NCBI GenBank assembly: GCA_044238735.1
Contig: JBIICS010000109.1
Span: 1-9,709, forward strand
Source: JBIICS01 sp044238735
GTDB lineage: Bacteria; Bacteroidota; Bacteroidia; UBA4408
Length of the DNA: 9,709 bases
Direction of reading: 5' to 3'
The notes under the pieces were generated by a model. That model saw only the letters and a program-made list of their open reading frames with translations, made no database searches and was not told the DNA's origin. Below are positions 7,746-9,709 of the stretch, piece by piece; within the stretch, counting starts at the first letter, position 1, and each line of letters opens with the position of its first letter. The position numbers and the translations under genes were made by a program.

Positions 7746-9005
7746 TTAAGCTTGCAATGAAGCGACTTCGTTGTTGTTTACTTGTTGCAATTCCACAAAT
7801 TCATTATTTGTAAGAACGGGAGAACCCAAGAAAGAAACAAATATTTGTTTTTCTAAAATTAAATTTCGGTGTGCAATTAAGTTATTTAAATTAACCCAAC
7901 CTTCAACATAATTGTGTGTATTGCTTATATGTTGCACACTTATATTTTTTACATCCAGGGATTTTATATCAGATAAATTATTAAAACTAATATAAACATT
8001 TAACCATACATTACTTTCGTATTTAAGTACCTTACCCGAATTAAGTTTTTTATATTCATAACGGTAGTTATAACGGTTTGCCGAAATATCACTAAGTACT
8101 GCAGAAGCAGTAGGATGGCTACCTGCACCTTTTCCTCTGAAAAATTGCTTATCAGCAAATGCAGCTTCTACTATAACAGCATTAAATTCATTATCAACTT
8201 GACCTAAAAAACTAGTTGAGTCTACAAATTTAGGAAGTACAAACAAGGTAATTAAATCACCTTTTAATTTTAATACATGTGGAACCAGTTTTATTTTCTG
8301 TTGTTTTTCGCGTGCGTAATTAATGTCACCATTTTTAAGAGTAGTTATACCTAAATTAAATACCTCGGTTGGCTTAATATATAAACCATAGGTGTGAGCA
8401 GTAATAATAATTAATTTAAATAAAGGATCAAAGCCCTGAACATCATTAGTGGGATCACTTTCAGCAAAACCTGCATCCTGAGCCTGTTTTAACGCATCAG
8501 CATAACTAAGTCCCTCGGAAGCTACTTTAGTTAAAATGTAATTAGTTGTGCCATTGAAAATCCCGGAAACTCCACTTAAAAGTTCGTTGTCGTAATATTC
8601 CTCCAGATTACGAATTATAGGTATACTTCCACATGAGGATGCTTCGTACAACAGAGATACATTATATTTATTCTGAAGTTCAATTAATTCATCTAGGTGT
8701 TGGGCCAACATCTTTTTATTAGCTGTTACTACATTTTTTCCGCTGGTTAAAGCTGTTTTTACAATAAAATAGGCGTCATCGGCATTATCAATTAACTCAA
8801 CTACCAAGTTAATTTCCGGATCTGTTAAAATCTCTTCCTTGTTAAACGTGAAACGTTCGGCAGGTAAACGGCGCTTTTTATTTTTGTCTTTAACGCAAAT
8901 TTTACTTATTTCAGCCTTTAAAGATGGAGTAGCTTCCAAAACATCGTATAAACCTTGGCCAACACATCCAAATCCAAATAATCCAATTTTAATTTTTGCA
9001 CTCAT
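7746..9005 (-). CDS. hom: Homoserine dehydrogenase
   Basis: This 419-residue enzyme reduces aspartate semialdehyde to homoserine with NAD(P)H, the branch point to methionine and threonine. The nucleotide-binding motif is GFGCVG at residues 11-16. VVTANKKML carries Lys97, the position of the conserved Lys117 of the yeast enzyme. GIFNGTTNYIL (148-158) is the family hallmark. AESDPTNDVQGFDPLFKL contains Glu182, Asp188, Asp193 and Lys197, with the same spacing as the yeast Glu208, Asp214, Asp219 and Lys223 set. GKGAGSHPTASAV follows at about 312. The last 80 residues have the length of an ACT-type regulatory tail but are not a recognisable ACT domain to me. No kinase module is fused, so this is the monofunctional form. 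It starts 25 bases after metX, with an A-rich leader and no Shine-Dalgarno site, and ends in a strong terminator. Confidence 0.96.
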   Translation of the reverse strand: MSAKIKIGLFGFGCVGQGLYDVLEATPSLKAEISKICVKDKNKKRRLPAERFTFNKEEILTDPEINLVVELIDNADDAYFIVKTALTSGKNVVTANKKMLAQHLDELIELQNKYNVSLLYEASSCGSIPIIRNLEEYYDNELLSGVSGIFNGTTNYILTKVASEGLSYADALKQAQDAGFAESDPTNDVQGFDPLFKLIIITAHTYGLYIKPTEVFNLGITTLKNGDINYAREKQQKIKLVPHVLKLKGDLITLFVLPKFVDSTSFLGQVDNEFNAVIVEAAFADKQFFRGKGAGSHPTASAVLSDISANRYNYRYEYKKLNSGKVLKYESNVWLNVYISFNNLSDIKSLDVKNISVQHISNTHNYVEGWVNLNNLIAHRNLILEKQIFVSFLGSPVLTNNEFVELQQVNNNEVASLQA

Positions 9006-9030
9006 TGTTATTTATTTTTTCAATTATTAT

Positions 9031-9709
9031 TTAATTTTCTAAAAAAGGTTTAACTATTGCGGTTAATTGCTGATGTTCAATTAAAAAGCCATCGTGACCG
9101 AAAATGGAATCAATTTCGCGGTATTCTGCATTCTTAATATTTCTTACTAAATATTTTTGTTCCTCTACAGTAAACAAAATATCGCTTGTAATACCTACAA
9201 TCAATGACTCTGCATTAATAAGCTGAAGCGCCTGTTGATGAGATCCTCTTCCACGGCCCAATTGCTGGGAATCCATTGCCTGTGTTAAACGATAATAAGA
9301 AATTGCATTAAATCTTTTTACTAATTTTTCTCCCTGGTATCGTTGATATGTTTGAGCAGGTTGTTCTTCCCATTGATCATTTTTTTTATTGGGTTGAGTA
9401 GCATTATAGGCAGCTCCACTTCGATAACTTAACAATGCAATACTTCTTGCTGCCTTTAGTCCCTTAGCCCCTCCATCACTACTGTTATTAAAGAAAGTTC
9501 TATCGGCTTTTATTGCCAAACGCTGAGATTCGTTAAAAGCCACCCCCCAAGGAGAATGATACGCATTAGTTGCAATTGCACACAAGCGATTTATTCTGTG
9601 GGGTTCGGTTACGGCCCATTCCAAAACCTGCTGACCACCCACAGAAGCTCCAATTAATAGTTGTATAGAATCTATACCCAAATAATCAGCTAGCATCTGG
9701 TGAGCCTTC
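9031..9709 (-). CDS. metX: Homoserine O-acetyltransferase (MetX), N-terminal end off the window
   Basis: This is an alpha/beta-hydrolase-fold acyltransferase that activates homoserine, normally with acetyl-CoA, for methionine synthesis. The frame is open to the right edge, where it reads KAHQMLADYLGI, so the Met at 9696-9694 is internal and the true start lies outside; about 110-130 residues are missing compared with the usual length. The triad is visible: the nucleophile Ser in GASVGG (codon 9645-9643), Asp in GITSDILF (9183-9181) and His in GHDGFLIE (9096-9094). Other family signatures are VLEWAVTEP, the HSPWGVAFNESQRLAI segment and the RFNAISYYRLTQAMD lid region. The nucleophile elbow reads GASVGG where many MetX have GGSMGG. 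Acetyl rather than succinyl donor is the common case but cannot be proved here. It is the upstream gene of the operon with hom. Confidence 0.95.
   Translation of the reverse strand, partial: KAHQMLADYLGIDSIQLLIGASVGGQQVLEWAVTEPHRINRLCAIATNAYHSPWGVAFNESQRLAIKADRTFFNNSSDGGAKGLKAARSIALLSYRSGAAYNATQPNKKNDQWEEQPAQTYQRYQGEKLVKRFNAISYYRLTQAMDSQQLGRGRGSHQQALQLINAESLIVGITSDILFTVEEQKYLVRNIKNAEYREIDSIFGHDGFLIEHQQLTAIVKPFLEN

Noticed and set aside
8839..9042. Plus-strand open frame over the 5' end of hom
   Set aside because: Antisense to the conserved nucleotide-binding part of homoserine dehydrogenase.

Overview
The window looks like a chromosomal segment of a Bacteroidota bacterium. The evidence is the AT-rich sequence, starts that mostly lack Shine-Dalgarno sites and follow A-rich leaders, signal peptides cleaved before Gln (A|Q), a C-terminal type IX secretion (T9SS) sorting domain, and a fused amidohydrolase followed by a second amidohydrolase, an arrangement I recall from this phylum. 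I see no phage, transposon, CRISPR, tRNA or rRNA sequence.

Left part (1-5924). A T9SS-secreted protein with a PCMD-like beta-sandwich (minus strand, C-terminal end off the window) diverges across about 106 bases from a plus-strand cluster. The cluster encodes a 983-residue exported protein made of two amidohydrolase modules, of which only the second keeps the metal ligands. Next, 3 bases further on, comes a 439-residue exported amidohydrolase-like protein that has also lost the HxH motif. It is followed, 33 bases on, by a small protein that looks like an outer-membrane beta-barrel. One live amidohydrolase site with two dead relatives, plus a possible envelope partner, is the most unusual arrangement here. 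The substrate is unknown.

Middle (6072-7457). A lone multi-pass membrane glycosyltransferase of the GT-C (ArnT/PMT-like) type sits alone between two intergenic gaps. Parts of it are markedly more AT-rich than parts of the amidohydrolase genes.

Right part (7458-9709). After a 288-base convergent gap with a clear rho-independent terminator on the minus strand, there is a minus-strand methionine-branch operon. It consists of metX (homoserine O-acyltransferase, N-terminal end off the window) followed by hom (homoserine dehydrogenase). Hom makes homoserine and MetX acylates it toward methionine.

Most of the content is recognisable. No clearly new defence or mobile system is visible. The item most worth follow-up is the live/dead amidohydrolase set with its barrel-like neighbour.
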